Made by a program: the position numbers and the translations under genes. The notes beneath the pieces were generated by a model that had not been told where the DNA came from, did not search any database, and was given only the letters and a program-made list of their open reading frames with translations. A stretch of 64,000 nt of DNA from Halomonas sp. M4R1S46 (GTDB lineage: Bacteria > Pseudomonadota > Gammaproteobacteria > Pseudomonadales > Halomonadaceae): the NCBI RefSeq assembly GCF_025725685.1, contig NZ_CP107008.1, forward strand, positions 3,348,001-3,412,000, in the 5' to 3' direction. This document shows, piece after piece, positions 25,424-34,022 of the stretch (position 1 is the stretch's first letter; each line of letters begins with the position of its first letter).

Positions 25424-25460
25424 GGCGGGATCGGCCCCATGGCGCCGATCCCGCCGATTT
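25424..25460 (+). terminator. Terminator of the BCCT gene
   Basis: Twelve-base perfect arms (25424-25435, 25444-25455; GGCGGGATCGGC) with an eight-base loop are followed by GATTT. Positioned 22 bases after the stop. Confidence 0.65.
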
Positions 25461-25505
25461 GGCAAGCTAGGTTGCCTATCACGGTGCCTTTGCGGAGAGA
25501 CCATC

Positions 25506-25772
25506 ATGGCCGGTGGCTGGTCGAAAGACGGCGATGTGCAGCAGCAGATCGACGACAGCGTGCGCGACGAGCTCGAGCGGGCGAGGCGTGCCTTGCCCCG
25601 CGGCGAGAGTGCCCGTCACTGCGACGAGTGCGGGGAACCGATCCCCGAGGCGCGCCGACAGGCCGTTCCCGGGGTGCGACTCTGCCTCGACTGCCAGGCG
25701 GAGCGGGACAAGCGGCGGGGCCCGGGCGCCGGACACAATCGGCGCGGCAGCAAGGACAGCCAGCTGCGCTGA
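25506..25772 (+). CDS. DksA/TraR family C4 zinc-finger protein
   Basis: An 88-residue protein with four cysteines in the DksA pattern: C39-D-E-C42 and C60-L-D-C63, 17 residues between the pairs. The N-terminal half is a short helix (QQIDDSVRDELERARRAL), too small for the long DksA coiled coil. This size is typical of the YbiI/TraR-like group, some of which bind the RNA polymerase secondary channel. GGAGAG precedes the ATG. The gene stands alone between the BCCT terminator and the GNAT-nitrilase gene. Its function is unproven. Confidence 0.88.
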   Translation: MAGGWSKDGDVQQQIDDSVRDELERARRALPRGESARHCDECGEPIPEARRQAVPGVRLCLDCQAERDKRRGPGAGHNRRGSKDSQLR

Positions 25773-25937
25773 TGGGCCACCCGGAGGACAGCCCCATGAT
25801 CAGCCAGCGCGATGACGTCACCCGGATGAACCCCGCCGCCAAGGTCAGGCGGGCCGCCCGGCCCCGGCGTGTCGCGGCCGATTCCCCGGGCGCATGGTAG
25901 ACTCGGCGGGACATTCTCGATCAGGAACCCAAGCGCC

Positions 25938-27515
25938 ATGTCCCTCGATGAGCTTCACCTGAACCTGCGCAACCTGACGCCGGACGACTACCCGCAGCTC
26001 AAGGCGCTGATGGACGCCGTCTACCACGACATCGGCGGCGCCTGGCCGGAACACACCATCGAGAAGCTGATCCAGGAATTCCCCGACGGCCAGATCGCCA
26101 TCGAGGACGACGGCCAGCTGGTCGGCGTGGCCCTGACCGTGCGGGTCGACTATGACGACTTCTCCAACCCCCACCAGTACGACGACCTGATCGACCAGCG
26201 CGAGATCATCCTCAACGATCCGCAGGGCGACGCCATGTACGGCCTGGACGTGCTGATCCACCCGGACTACCGTGGCTACCGCCTGGGTCGCCGCCTCTAC
26301 GAGGCCCGCAAGGAGCTGTGTCGCTCGATGAACCTGCGCGCGATCCTCGCCGGCGGGCGCATCCCGCAGTACCACCAGCATGCCGAGGAGCTCTCGCCCA
26401 CCGAGTACATCGACAAGGTGGCCCGCAAGGAGCTCCACGACCCCATCCTCTCCTTCCAGCTGGCCAACGACTTCCAGGTCAAGCGCCTGCTGCGCAAGTA
26501 CCTGCCCGAGGACGAGAAGTCCCAGGGCTACGCGACCCTGCTGGAGTGGAACAACATCCTCTTCGAGCCGGCCGAGCGGGTGCTGGAGACCCGCCCCACC
26601 CAGGTCCGGGTCGGCAGCGTCCAATGGCAGATGCGCGAGTTCGCCACGGTGGAGGCGGTGCTGCAGCAGGTGGAGTACTTCGTCGACGCCCTGGCCGACT
26701 ACCAGAGCGACTTCGCCGTCTTCCCGGAGCTGTTCAACGCCCCCCTGATGGGCCTGCAGGACCGCGCCGCCCAGCAGGACCAGATCGCCGCCATCCGCTT
26801 CCTGGCGGGGTTCACCGAGGGCTTCAAGACCGAGCTGTCGCGCATGGCGGTGGCCTACAACATCAACATCGTGGCCGGCTCGATGATCGAGGAACAGGCC
26901 GACGGCCGTCTCTACAACGTCGCCTACCTGTGCCATCGGGACGGCACCCTGGAGTGCCAGACCAAGCTGCACATCACCCCCCAGGAACGGCGCGACTGGG
27001 TGATCGAGGGCGGCGACGAGCTGCAGGTGTTCGAGACCGATGCCGGCCGGGTGGGCATCCTGATCTGCTACGACGTGGAGTTTCCGGAGCTCTCGCGGCT
27101 GCTCGCCGACCAGGACATGGACATCCTCTTCGTGCCCTTCTGGACCGACACCAAGAACGGCTACCTGCGGGTGCGCCACTGCGCCCAGGCGCGGGCCATC
27201 GAGAACGAGTGTTACGTGGTGCTGTGCGGCAGCGTCGGCAACGTCCCCTCCATCGAGAACATGGAGATCCAGTACGCCCAGTCCTCGGTGTTCTCGCCCT
27301 CGGACTTCGCCTTCCCCCACGACGCCGTGCTGGCCGAGACCACACCCAACACCGAGATGATCATGTTCTCGGACCTGGACCTGACCCGCCTGACGGTGGT
27401 GCGCAACGAGGGCTCGGTGACCAACCTCAAGGACCGCCGCCAGGATCTCTTCGACCTGCGCCTGCGGGACTGGTCCTGGAAGTCCGGAGGCCGCACCGGC
27501 CTGGAGGAGAGCTGA
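25938..27515 (+). CDS. GNAT acetyltransferase fused to a carbon-nitrogen hydrolase
   Basis: A 525-residue two-domain protein. Residues about 5-190 are a GNAT fold (LRNLTPDDYPQLKALMDAVY, acetyl-CoA loop DVLIHPDYRGYRLGRRLYEA). Residues about 225-510 are a nitrilase/amidase domain with the complete triad: E264 in FPELF, K343 in QTKLHIT and C377 in ICYDVEFPE. Such fusions are conserved in bacteria and are usually annotated as carbon-nitrogen hydrolases of unknown substrate. The start at 25938 agrees with the GNAT domain edge. mtfA follows after four bases and may be co-transcribed. Confidence 0.92.
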   Translation: MSLDELHLNLRNLTPDDYPQLKALMDAVYHDIGGAWPEHTIEKLIQEFPDGQIAIEDDGQLVGVALTVRVDYDDFSNPHQYDDLIDQREIILNDPQGDAMYGLDVLIHPDYRGYRLGRRLYEARKELCRSMNLRAILAGGRIPQYHQHAEELSPTEYIDKVARKELHDPILSFQLANDFQVKRLLRKYLPEDEKSQGYATLLEWNNILFEPAERVLETRPTQVRVGSVQWQMREFATVEAVLQQVEYFVDALADYQSDFAVFPELFNAPLMGLQDRAAQQDQIAAIRFLAGFTEGFKTELSRMAVAYNINIVAGSMIEEQADGRLYNVAYLCHRDGTLECQTKLHITPQERRDWVIEGGDELQVFETDAGRVGILICYDVEFPELSRLLADQDMDILFVPFWTDTKNGYLRVRHCAQARAIENECYVVLCGSVGNVPSIENMEIQYAQSSVFSPSDFAFPHDAVLAETTPNTEMIMFSDLDLTRLTVVRNEGSVTNLKDRRQDLFDLRLRDWSWKSGGRTGLEES

Positions 27516-27519
27516 GGGC

Positions 27520-28341
27520 GTGATCGGCAGGCTGAGACGCTGGCGCAATGCCTGGTTCGAGACGCGCCATCCCTTTCCCGAGGCCGACTGGCGGGAGGCC
27601 CGGACGCGGCTGCCGCTGCTCGCGGCCGTGCCGGAGCCGGCGGCCACCCGCCTCGGCCATCGGGCCTGGCGCTTCGCCCACGCCAAGCGCCTGAGCCGGC
27701 ACCCCTCGCTGGCCGAGGCGCTGAGCCTCGACGTCGCGGACCGGCTGGCCATCGCCGCCCAGGCCTGCCTGCTGACGCTGGGTTGGTCCGAGGGGGAACA
27801 TCGCGATGCCTTCGCCAATGTCCACGAGATCCTGATCCTGCCCGATGCCTTCCAGCGTCGCGTGGAGGAGATGGACGCATTCGGGGTGATGCACGAGTAC
27901 GACGACCAGCGCGTCGGCGAGACCTCCCATCAGGGCCCGGTGGTGGTCGCCTATCCCGACCTGATGGCCAGCGGCGGTCTGGATGGCTTCAATGTGCTGA
28001 TCCATGAGCTGGCCCACAAGCTGGACATGGCCAACTCCCTGGACGCCGACGGCTTTCCGCCGCTGCCCGGCGACATCTCGCCCCAGGACTGGCACCGAGA
28101 ATTCACCGCGGTCTGGGACGATCTCCAGGCCCGGCTCGCCCGCGGCGAGGCCACCCCCATCGACGACTATGCCGCCAGTCACCCGGGCGAATGCTTCGCG
28201 GTGGCCTGCGAATACTTCTTCACGGCCCCCGGCATCCTGCACGCCGCCTATCCGGCACTCTACGCGCTGCTGACGCGCTATTTCCGCCAGGATCCGCCCT
28301 GGCGACACGACGCATTCCCCCCTTCGCACTACCCGGCATAA
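27520..28341 (+). CDS. mtfA: MtfA zinc peptidase
   Basis: A 273-residue M90 family metallopeptidase. The zinc motif is H162-E-L-A-H166-K-L-D, with the third ligand in the ECFAVACEYFF segment about 70 residues later. The N-terminal block FNVLIHELAHKLDMANSLDA and HEILILPDAF are family features. In E. coli MtfA interacts with the Mlc repressor and has aminopeptidase activity. The start is GTG 27520, four bases after the previous stop, so translation is probably coupled. No signal peptide is seen. Confidence 0.92.
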   Translation: MIGRLRRWRNAWFETRHPFPEADWREARTRLPLLAAVPEPAATRLGHRAWRFAHAKRLSRHPSLAEALSLDVADRLAIAAQACLLTLGWSEGEHRDAFANVHEILILPDAFQRRVEEMDAFGVMHEYDDQRVGETSHQGPVVVAYPDLMASGGLDGFNVLIHELAHKLDMANSLDADGFPPLPGDISPQDWHREFTAVWDDLQARLARGEATPIDDYAASHPGECFAVACEYFFTAPGILHAAYPALYALLTRYFRQDPPWRHDAFPPSHYPA

Positions 28342-28439
28342 CGACTGGCTCACGCGCGTCTCGTCGCGGATCGCCAACGGCGTGCGCGCCCGCCTGGGGG
28401 TCCTGGCCGGCGGTGAAGGCGAGCCTCTGAGCCGGTATT

Positions 28440-28464
28440 CCCGGCGGCCGCTTTGGCCGCCGGG
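28440..28464 (+). terminator. Hairpin between mtfA and the TVP38 gene
   Basis: CCCGGCGGCC pairs perfectly with GGCCGCCGGG around GCTTT. There is no T-tract, so it is a hairpin of uncertain terminating strength, about 100 bases after mtfA. Confidence 0.45.
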
Positions 28465-28512
28465 CGCGCTGCCGTATGCTGTGGCGACGCCCACCAGGAA
28501 GCCCCTCGCCCC

Positions 28513-29190
28513 ATGCCCCGTTCCCTCGGAATCCTCTTCATCGCCCTGCTCGTCCTCGTCGGCCTGGGCCTGCTGTGGCAATGGCTCGCCATGCAGGACC
28601 TGCTCACCCTCGACAGCCTGATGGCCCTGGCCAGGGGCTCGGTGGCCTGGCGCGATACCCCCTGGGCCGTGCTGGTGGTGATGGCGGTCTATGCCGGCGC
28701 CTCGCTGGTGATGTTTCCGCTGAGCCTGCTGGTGGCACTGACCGGCCTGCTGTTCGGTCCCTGGTGGGGCTTCGGCTATGCCCTGGCCGGCACCCTGGCG
28801 GCCTCGGTGCTGACCTGGTGGGTGGGCCGCCGGCTGGGCCGCGACGCCCTGCTGCGCCACGGCGGCAAGCACCTCAAGGGCCTGTCCCGCTACCTGTCCG
28901 GTCGCGGCATCCGCACCATGACGCTGGTCAACCTGCTACCGCTGGCGCCCTTCACCCTCACCAACATGATGGCCGGGGCCTTCCACCTGCGCTTTCGCGA
29001 CTACATGATCGGCTCGACGCTGGGCATCATTCCGGGGCTCGCCGGGGTCACGCTACTGGGCAGTCAACTCGGGGAGCTCGCCACGGCAGACAGTCGCCAG
29101 GAGGTGTTCTTCTCGCTGGTCGGCCTGCTCGCCGGGGTGGCCCTGCTGTATGGGCTCAAGCGCTGGGCCGAGCGGCGCCGGCGGCGCTGA
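28513..29190 (+). CDS. TVP38/TMEM64 family membrane protein
   Basis: A 225-residue inner membrane protein with about five or six hydrophobic segments. The SNARE-associated (VTT/DedA-like) domain is recognised from FPLSLLVALTGLLFGPWWGF, the AGTLAASVLTWWVGRRLGRD block and LLPLAPFTLTNMMAGAFHLR, with G-x-x-P in TLGIIPGL. Related proteins act in lipid scrambling or membrane homeostasis. Some relatives are fused to a phospholipase D domain, which is absent here. The start at 28513 follows the end of the hairpin region and lacks a strong ribosome site. It converges on the glycosyltransferase gene. Confidence 0.87.
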   Translation: MPRSLGILFIALLVLVGLGLLWQWLAMQDLLTLDSLMALARGSVAWRDTPWAVLVVMAVYAGASLVMFPLSLLVALTGLLFGPWWGFGYALAGTLAASVLTWWVGRRLGRDALLRHGGKHLKGLSRYLSGRGIRTMTLVNLLPLAPFTLTNMMAGAFHLRFRDYMIGSTLGIIPGLAGVTLLGSQLGELATADSRQEVFFSLVGLLAGVALLYGLKRWAERRRRR

Positions 29191-29199
29191 GGCGGGGAC

Positions 29200-30525
29200 T
29201 CACTTGGGCGGCAGCTCCGGCTCGTCGTGGCGCCCGCCCGGCCACCAGGACGGGCGATCCTGCTCCCATTCTTCCTGGACCAGGTGACGCAGCAGCCGTC
29301 CCCGATAGCGCAGCATCTGCCATTCGGCGCCGAGCCGCCCGCGCACCCGGTCCCAGCCGCCATCGTCGGCATGGGTGAAGGGCCCGCCCCGGGCGATGAC
29401 GTCGCGATAGACCGCCAGGCAACGCTCGGCACACAGCCGCTCGTCGAAATCCGCCGCGGTGGCCAGCGCCCCCTCGCGAAGCGACAGGCGCCGCGCCGGC
29501 GCGGCGAGTTCGACCAGTGCCGCCGCCATGGTCGCGGCATCGTCCCCGGCCAGCAGTCGGCCGTTCTCGCCGTCCTTGACCACCTCGACGACGCCCGGGG
29601 CGCGGACCGCCACCACCGGCAGGCCCGCGGCCATGGCCTCGGCCACCACCATGCCCTGGGTCTCGCTGTGGGAGGCGAAGGCGAAGACGTCCATGGCATG
29701 GTAGGCATCGATCAGCCCCTGGCCCTCGAGGCGCCCCGTGAAGTGCAGGCGCCCGGCCACCCCCGCGGCCTCGGCGATCGCCTGCATGCGTGTGGCGGCA
29801 TCGCCGTCGCCGACCACCAGGAAATGCGCCGCCGGCAGCGCGACCAGGGCCCGGGTCACGGCCTCGGCCAGGAAGATCAGGTTCTTCTCCCGGGCCAGCC
29901 GCCCCAGGTGACCGATCACGTAGGCCCCGGCGGGAATGCCCAGGCGGCGCCGGCAATCCTCGCCGTTGCCCAGGGCGAAGCGCGTGGTGTCCACGCCGCT
30001 CGGCACCACGCGGATCGCCGGATTGGCGTCGCGTTCGACCAGCAGGCCGCGGATGCTCTCGCTGGGCGCGATGACCTCGTCGCACAGCCAGGTGTACTGG
30101 GTGGCCAGGGCGATGGCGAAGCGCTGCATGCGCGGCGAGTCGCCGGGCACGTAGTGGGTGTAGTGCTCGTAGAGGGTGTGATGGGTGAAGACCAGGGGCA
30201 GGCCATAGGTCTCGGCCGCCCGGGCGGCGGTGTCCCCCAGCAGGAAGGGATGGTGGGCGTGCACCAGGTCCGGCTCGAAGGCCTCGATGGCATCGAACAG
30301 CTGGCCCGGGATCGGCACCGGCAGGGAGAAGTCGCTGCCATTGAAGTGCTGGACCGCCGCCACCCGCACCACGTCGGCCTCGTCGGCGGGCTGGCCCGCC
30401 AGGCGCGGGGCCACCACCAGCACGCGGTGCCCCGCGGCCTGGAGCTGGCGCTTGAGGCGCTGGACGGACTCGCTGACCCCACCCACGATCGGCAGATAGG
30501 TGTTGGTGAACATCAGCACATTCAC
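29200..30525 (-). CDS. Glycosyltransferase family 4 protein
   Basis: A 441-residue GT-B enzyme. The N-terminal domain begins MNVLMFTNTYLPIVGGVSES and includes DLVHAHHPFLLGDTAARAAE. The C-terminal GT1 domain shows IGHLGRLAREKNLIFLAEAV and the E-x7-E motif in SHSETQGMVVAEAMAAGLP. Related proteins include diacylglycerol and mannosyl transferases (HHTLYEHYTHY resembles those). The acceptor is unknown; a glycolipid or compatible-solute role is possible. It overlaps the upstream LysR gene by four bases on the same strand, so the two may be co-transcribed. Confidence 0.9.
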   Translation of the reverse strand: MNVLMFTNTYLPIVGGVSESVQRLKRQLQAAGHRVLVVAPRLAGQPADEADVVRVAAVQHFNGSDFSLPVPIPGQLFDAIEAFEPDLVHAHHPFLLGDTAARAAETYGLPLVFTHHTLYEHYTHYVPGDSPRMQRFAIALATQYTWLCDEVIAPSESIRGLLVERDANPAIRVVPSGVDTTRFALGNGEDCRRRLGIPAGAYVIGHLGRLAREKNLIFLAEAVTRALVALPAAHFLVVGDGDAATRMQAIAEAAGVAGRLHFTGRLEGQGLIDAYHAMDVFAFASHSETQGMVVAEAMAAGLPVVAVRAPGVVEVVKDGENGRLLAGDDAATMAAALVELAAPARRLSLREGALATAADFDERLCAERCLAVYRDVIARGGPFTHADDGGWDRVRGRLGAEWQMLRYRGRLLRHLVQEEWEQDRPSWWPGGRHDEPELPPK

Positions 30526-31478
30526 GTTGACGACTCTCCTGTCGTGGTCGGCCGGGCGACGGGGGGCACGCGACCGGCCATCTCCTGCTCAAGATAGGCG
30601 ATGAAGGCACGGATCCGCAGCGGGATGTGGCGGCGCTGATCATACACGGCATGGAAGTCGGCACGCACGCCCCGCCAGCCCGGCAATACCTCCACCAGGC
30701 GCCCCGCGGCCAGGTCCTCGTGCACGTCCCACCAGGAGCGCAGCGCCACGCCATGGCCGTCCCGTGCCAGTCGACGGATGACCTCGCCATCGTTGCTGGC
30801 CAGCGGTCCGGACACCTTCACCGCCCGCTCCTCCCGCGGGCCGTCGCGACGCTCGAAGCGCCACAGGGCATAGTCGCTGGCATTCTCGCGCAGCACCAGG
30901 CAGGGGTGCGCCGCCAGGTCGGCGGGCGAGTCGAGGGGCGGCATGGCCGCCACATAGGCCGGGGAGGCACAGAGGACACGACGACTGGCCAGGATGCGCC
31001 GCGCCACCAGCCGCGAATCCGGCGGCTCGCCGACACGGATGCCGATATCGAAGCCCTGGTCGGCGAGGCTCACCGGGAAGTTGGTCAGCTCCAGGGCGGC
31101 CTCGAGGCGCGGGTGCCGCCGACAGAAGGCCGACAGCAGCGGCGCCACATGGCGCCGCCCGAAGCCGAAGGTGGCGTTGATGCGCAGCGGGCCGGAGAGT
31201 TCGGCCCGGTGGTCGGCCAGGGTCTCCTCCAGCTCGACAAGCTCCTCGAGGATCGCTCCCCCCCGGGCCAGGTAGAGCTCGCCCTCGGCGGTCAGCGTCA
31301 GGCGTCGAGTGGTGCGGGTCGCCAGGGCGACGCCGAGGCGCGCCTCGAGCTGCTTGAGCCGCTTGCTGACCGCCGACAGCGACAGGCCCAGCTCCCGCGC
31401 GGTGGCGGTCAGGCTGCCGGCCCGAGCCAGCTGCTGGAAGAAGGCCAGGTCGTCCAGGGGGGGCACCGCACTCTCCAC
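30522..31478 (-). CDS. LysR family regulator, DmlR-like
   Basis: A 318-residue LysR protein. The helix-turn-helix covers about residues 5-65 (DLAFFQQLARAGSLTATARE, LGLSLSAVSKRLKQLEARLG). The effector part contains FGFGRRHVAPLLSAF and FDIGIRVGEPPDSRLVARRI, typical of the AaeR/DmlR branch. It is divergent from a dmlA homologue, as DmlR and DmlA are in E. coli, where DmlR activates D-malate use. The 349-base gap between them also holds a dispersed repeat. The protein has an unusually long Pro/Thr-rich C-terminal end that overlaps the glycosyltransferase start. Confidence 0.9.
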   Translation of the reverse strand: MESAVPPLDDLAFFQQLARAGSLTATARELGLSLSAVSKRLKQLEARLGVALATRTTRRLTLTAEGELYLARGGAILEELVELEETLADHRAELSGPLRINATFGFGRRHVAPLLSAFCRRHPRLEAALELTNFPVSLADQGFDIGIRVGEPPDSRLVARRILASRRVLCASPAYVAAMPPLDSPADLAAHPCLVLRENASDYALWRFERRDGPREERAVKVSGPLASNDGEVIRRLARDGHGVALRSWWDVHEDLAAGRLVEVLPGWRGVRADFHAVYDQRRHIPLRIRAFIAYLEQEMAGRVPPVARPTTTGESST

Positions 31479-31570
31479 TCATGCTCAACAATGGATTTCA
31501 TTTTACCCCGATTATCTCCGGAATGTGCAGGGTTAGACTGGACGCCCAGGGCAATCGCAGTTGGGTGGCG

Positions 31571-31760
31571 AGGGGCGACGGGGACAGGTCGAAGAGGGGG
31601 TCCTACGCCATGGGTGAGGCGGACCCCGCCGAACGGGCTGGCCATGGATGGCCAGCACCGGTCCTGCAAGCGGAGCAGGATGCGAGAGCGCCGCAGGGCG
31701 TCGGTAGCGCCCAGGGAGGGGTTCACAGCGCCCCCTCGCAGACCTGTCGACGGAGCAGCT
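31571..31760 (+). repeat. Dispersed repeat, copy 1
   Basis: This noncoding stretch between the LysR gene and dmlA matches, in the opposite orientation, 62140-62353. Shared landmarks in order are GGGTGAGGCGGA, CGCCGAACGG, the palindromic GGCCATGGATGGCC, CTGCAAGCGGAGCAGGA, GCGAGAGCGCCGCAGGG, GGTTCACAGCGCCCC and GACCTGTCG. Identity is estimated by eye as high in the middle. The element contains no convincing gene. It may be a small nonautonomous mobile element or a structured RNA/terminator-type repeat. Confidence 0.85.
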
Positions 31761-31827
31761 TCGAGCGCCAAGGCTAACTGCAATAGCCCTGACTGGACGC
31801 CCCGACCCAGCCCCTGGAGGAACTCCC

Positions 31828-32907
31828 ATGACCCATCGCATCGCCGTGCTCGCCGGTGACGGCATCGGCACCGAAGTCATGCCCGAGGGCGTGCGCGCCC
31901 TCGAGGCCGCCGCCGGACGGTTCGGCATCGACCTGGACCTGACCGCCTTCGATTTTGCCAGCTGTGACTACTACCTGGAACATGGCCAGATGCTGCCCGA
32001 CGACTGGCACGCGACCCTGGTCACGTTCGACGCCATCTTCTACGGTGCCATCGGCTGGCCGGACAAGGTGCCGGATCACATCTCGCTGTGGGGCTCGCTG
32101 CTCAAGTTCCGCCGCGAGTTCGACCAGTACGTCAACCTGCGTCCCTGCCGCCTGCTGCCCGGCATCGAGAGCCCGCTGGCGGGCCGTGTCCCGGGTGACA
32201 TCGACTTCTACGTGGTGCGCGAGAACACCGAAGGCGAGTATTCCAGCGTCGGCGGCACCATGTTCGAAGGCACCGAGCGCGAGGTGGTGATCCAGGAAAC
32301 GGTGATGACCCGCACCGGCGTCGATCGCGTGCTGAAGTACGCCTTCGACCTGGCGGCCACCCGCCCTCGGAAAAAGCTCACCTCGGCCACCAAGTCCAAC
32401 GGCATCGCCATCACCATGCCCTGGTGGGACACGCGCGTGGCGGCCATGGCCGAGCGCTACCCGGAGGTCGATGTGGACAAGTTCCACATCGACATCCTCA
32501 CCGCCAACTTCGTGCTGCATCCCGACTGGTTCGACGTGGTGGTGGCCAGCAACCTGTTCGGCGATATCCTCTCCGACCTGGGGCCCGCCTGCACCGGCAC
32601 CATCGGCGTGGCCCCCTCGGCCAACATCAACCCCGAGGGGCACTTCCCGAGCCTGTTCGAGCCGGTCCACGGCAGCGCCCCGGATATCGCCGGGCGCGGC
32701 ATCGCCAACCCCATCGGCCAGATCTGGTCCGGCGCGATGATGCTCGAGCACCTCGGTCACGCCGAGGCCGGCGCGGCCATCCTCGCCGCCATCGAGGCCG
32801 TGCTCGCCGAGGGCGACCCCGCGGTGCTGACCCCGGACCTCGGCGGCCGGGGCACCACCGCCGGCCTGGGTCAGGCCATCGCGGCGCGCATCGTCGCCGG
32901 GGACTGA
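31828..32907 (+). CDS. dmlA: D-malate / tartrate dehydrogenase
   Basis: A 359-residue member of the isocitrate/isopropylmalate dehydrogenase superfamily, of the tartrate dehydrogenase type. Marks are IAVLAGDGIGTEVMPEGVRA, VRENTEGEYSSVGG, the metal site in SNLFGDILSDLGPACTGTIG and GVAPSANINPEG. It oxidatively decarboxylates D-malate to pyruvate with NAD, and relatives also use tartrate. GGAGGA precedes the ATG. The divergent DmlR-like gene is the likely activator. Substrate choice between D-malate and tartrate cannot be read from the sequence. Confidence 0.9.
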   Translation: MTHRIAVLAGDGIGTEVMPEGVRALEAAAGRFGIDLDLTAFDFASCDYYLEHGQMLPDDWHATLVTFDAIFYGAIGWPDKVPDHISLWGSLLKFRREFDQYVNLRPCRLLPGIESPLAGRVPGDIDFYVVRENTEGEYSSVGGTMFEGTEREVVIQETVMTRTGVDRVLKYAFDLAATRPRKKLTSATKSNGIAITMPWWDTRVAAMAERYPEVDVDKFHIDILTANFVLHPDWFDVVVASNLFGDILSDLGPACTGTIGVAPSANINPEGHFPSLFEPVHGSAPDIAGRGIANPIGQIWSGAMMLEHLGHAEAGAAILAAIEAVLAEGDPAVLTPDLGGRGTTAGLGQAIAARIVAGD

Positions 32908-32913
32908 GAGGAC

Positions 32914-32951
32914 GACGCCCCGCGTCGCGCCCGGGCGGGTGACGCGGCGTC
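32914..32951. terminator. Hairpin between convergent dmlA and wrbA
   Basis: GACGCC...GCGTC at the left pairs with GACGCGGCGTC at the right with a two-base bulge. Its place between two converging genes fits a shared terminator, though no T-tract is obvious. Confidence 0.4.
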
Positions 32952-32955
32952 CGAC

Positions 32956-33552
32956 TCAACCGGCCAGCTTCGCAGCGATGCCGGCCACGTGCTCGCCCTG
33001 AAAGCGGGCCAGGTCGAGTTCCGTGTCGCTCGGCTGTCGCGAGCCGTCGCCGCCGGCGATGGTCGCGGCGCCATAGGGCGAGCCGCCCTTGACCTCGGAG
33101 ATATCGAACTGGGCCTCGAGCCCGTAGCCGATCGGCACGATCACCATGCCGTGGTGGGCCAGGGTCGTCCAGGCGGTGAGGATGGTGGACTCGTTGCCGC
33201 CGCCGGTGCCGGTGGAGGTGAAGACGCTGGCCACCTTGCCGCGCAGCGCGCCCTTGGCCCAGAGGCCGCCGGTCTGATCGAGGAAGGTGCGCATCTGGCC
33301 GGACATGTTGCCGAAACGGGTCGGGGTGCCGAACAGCACGGCATCGTAGTCGGCGAGCTCGGCCGGCGACGCCTCGGCGGTGTCGAAGGTCCGCCCGCCG
33401 GCCTTGGCGAAGGCTTCCGGGTCCATGGTCTCGGGCACGCGCTTGACGTCGACCCCGACACCGGCGACCCGACCGGCCCCCTCGGCCACCGCCCGGGCCA
33501 GGGTATCGATATGGCCGTACATGGAGTAGTAGAGCACCAGTACCTTGGTCAT
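32956..33552 (-). CDS. wrbA: NAD(P)H:quinone oxidoreductase WrbA
   Basis: A 198-residue flavodoxin-like protein of full WrbA length. FMN contacts appear in VLVLYYSMYGHIDTLARAVA, FGTPTRFGNMSGQMRTFLDQ and FTSTGTGGGNESTI; the C-terminal block is PYGAATIAGGDGSRQPSDTE. WrbA reduces quinones by two electrons and protects against oxidative stress. AGGAGGCAGG precedes the ATG. It converges on dmlA and is divergent from astE across a 470-base gap. Confidence 0.95.
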   Translation of the reverse strand: MTKVLVLYYSMYGHIDTLARAVAEGAGRVAGVGVDVKRVPETMDPEAFAKAGGRTFDTAEASPAELADYDAVLFGTPTRFGNMSGQMRTFLDQTGGLWAKGALRGKVASVFTSTGTGGGNESTILTAWTTLAHHGMVIVPIGYGLEAQFDISEVKGGSPYGAATIAGGDGSRQPSDTELDLARFQGEHVAGIAAKLAG

Positions 33553-34022
33553 GGTCCTGCCTCCTGTCGATGGATGGATACCGCCTCTTGCTCGCGTGGT
33601 CGAGCTCGAGGAGCCGCGCCCGGGAGGCGCGTTGCGATGGCATTCCGCCACCAGTCTAGTCGCAGCCATCGAGCGGCAAGACGAAGCCTTTCGACGCCGG
33701 GATTCGACGCCGACGAACGGTCAGTCCCGCCCCCATGCTCCGGCGAGGATCCGCACCCGGCCATCTGCCAGGGTGTCGTGCAGGTTGTACCCCCTGGCGT
33801 CGAGCGCCCTGAGCCGGAGTGCCCGCGGGGCGAGTTACAGGATCGCACCCGCCTTTTTCATCCTGCCGACAGGGCCTCTTGAGCCCGAGCCACGCAGGGC
33901 AGAAGGTGGCCCACAGCCCAAGAATAGCGACAAGACAAGGACCGACATGATTGCCTCGCCCCATGCCGTCCGACGCGACACCCTGCCCCGCGTCTCGACC
34001 GCCGCCACCGGAGGCCCGCGTC
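33553..34022. other. Intergenic region between wrbA and astE
   Basis: 470 bases with no convincing gene. Short frames exist but lack ribosome sites and look like shadows. It must hold the divergent promoters of wrbA and astE; no clear promoter or operator stands out. Confidence 0.5.

Noticed and set aside
31481..31777. Frames in the LysR-dmlA gap as genes
   Set aside because: They are made of the dispersed repeat and lack ribosome sites.
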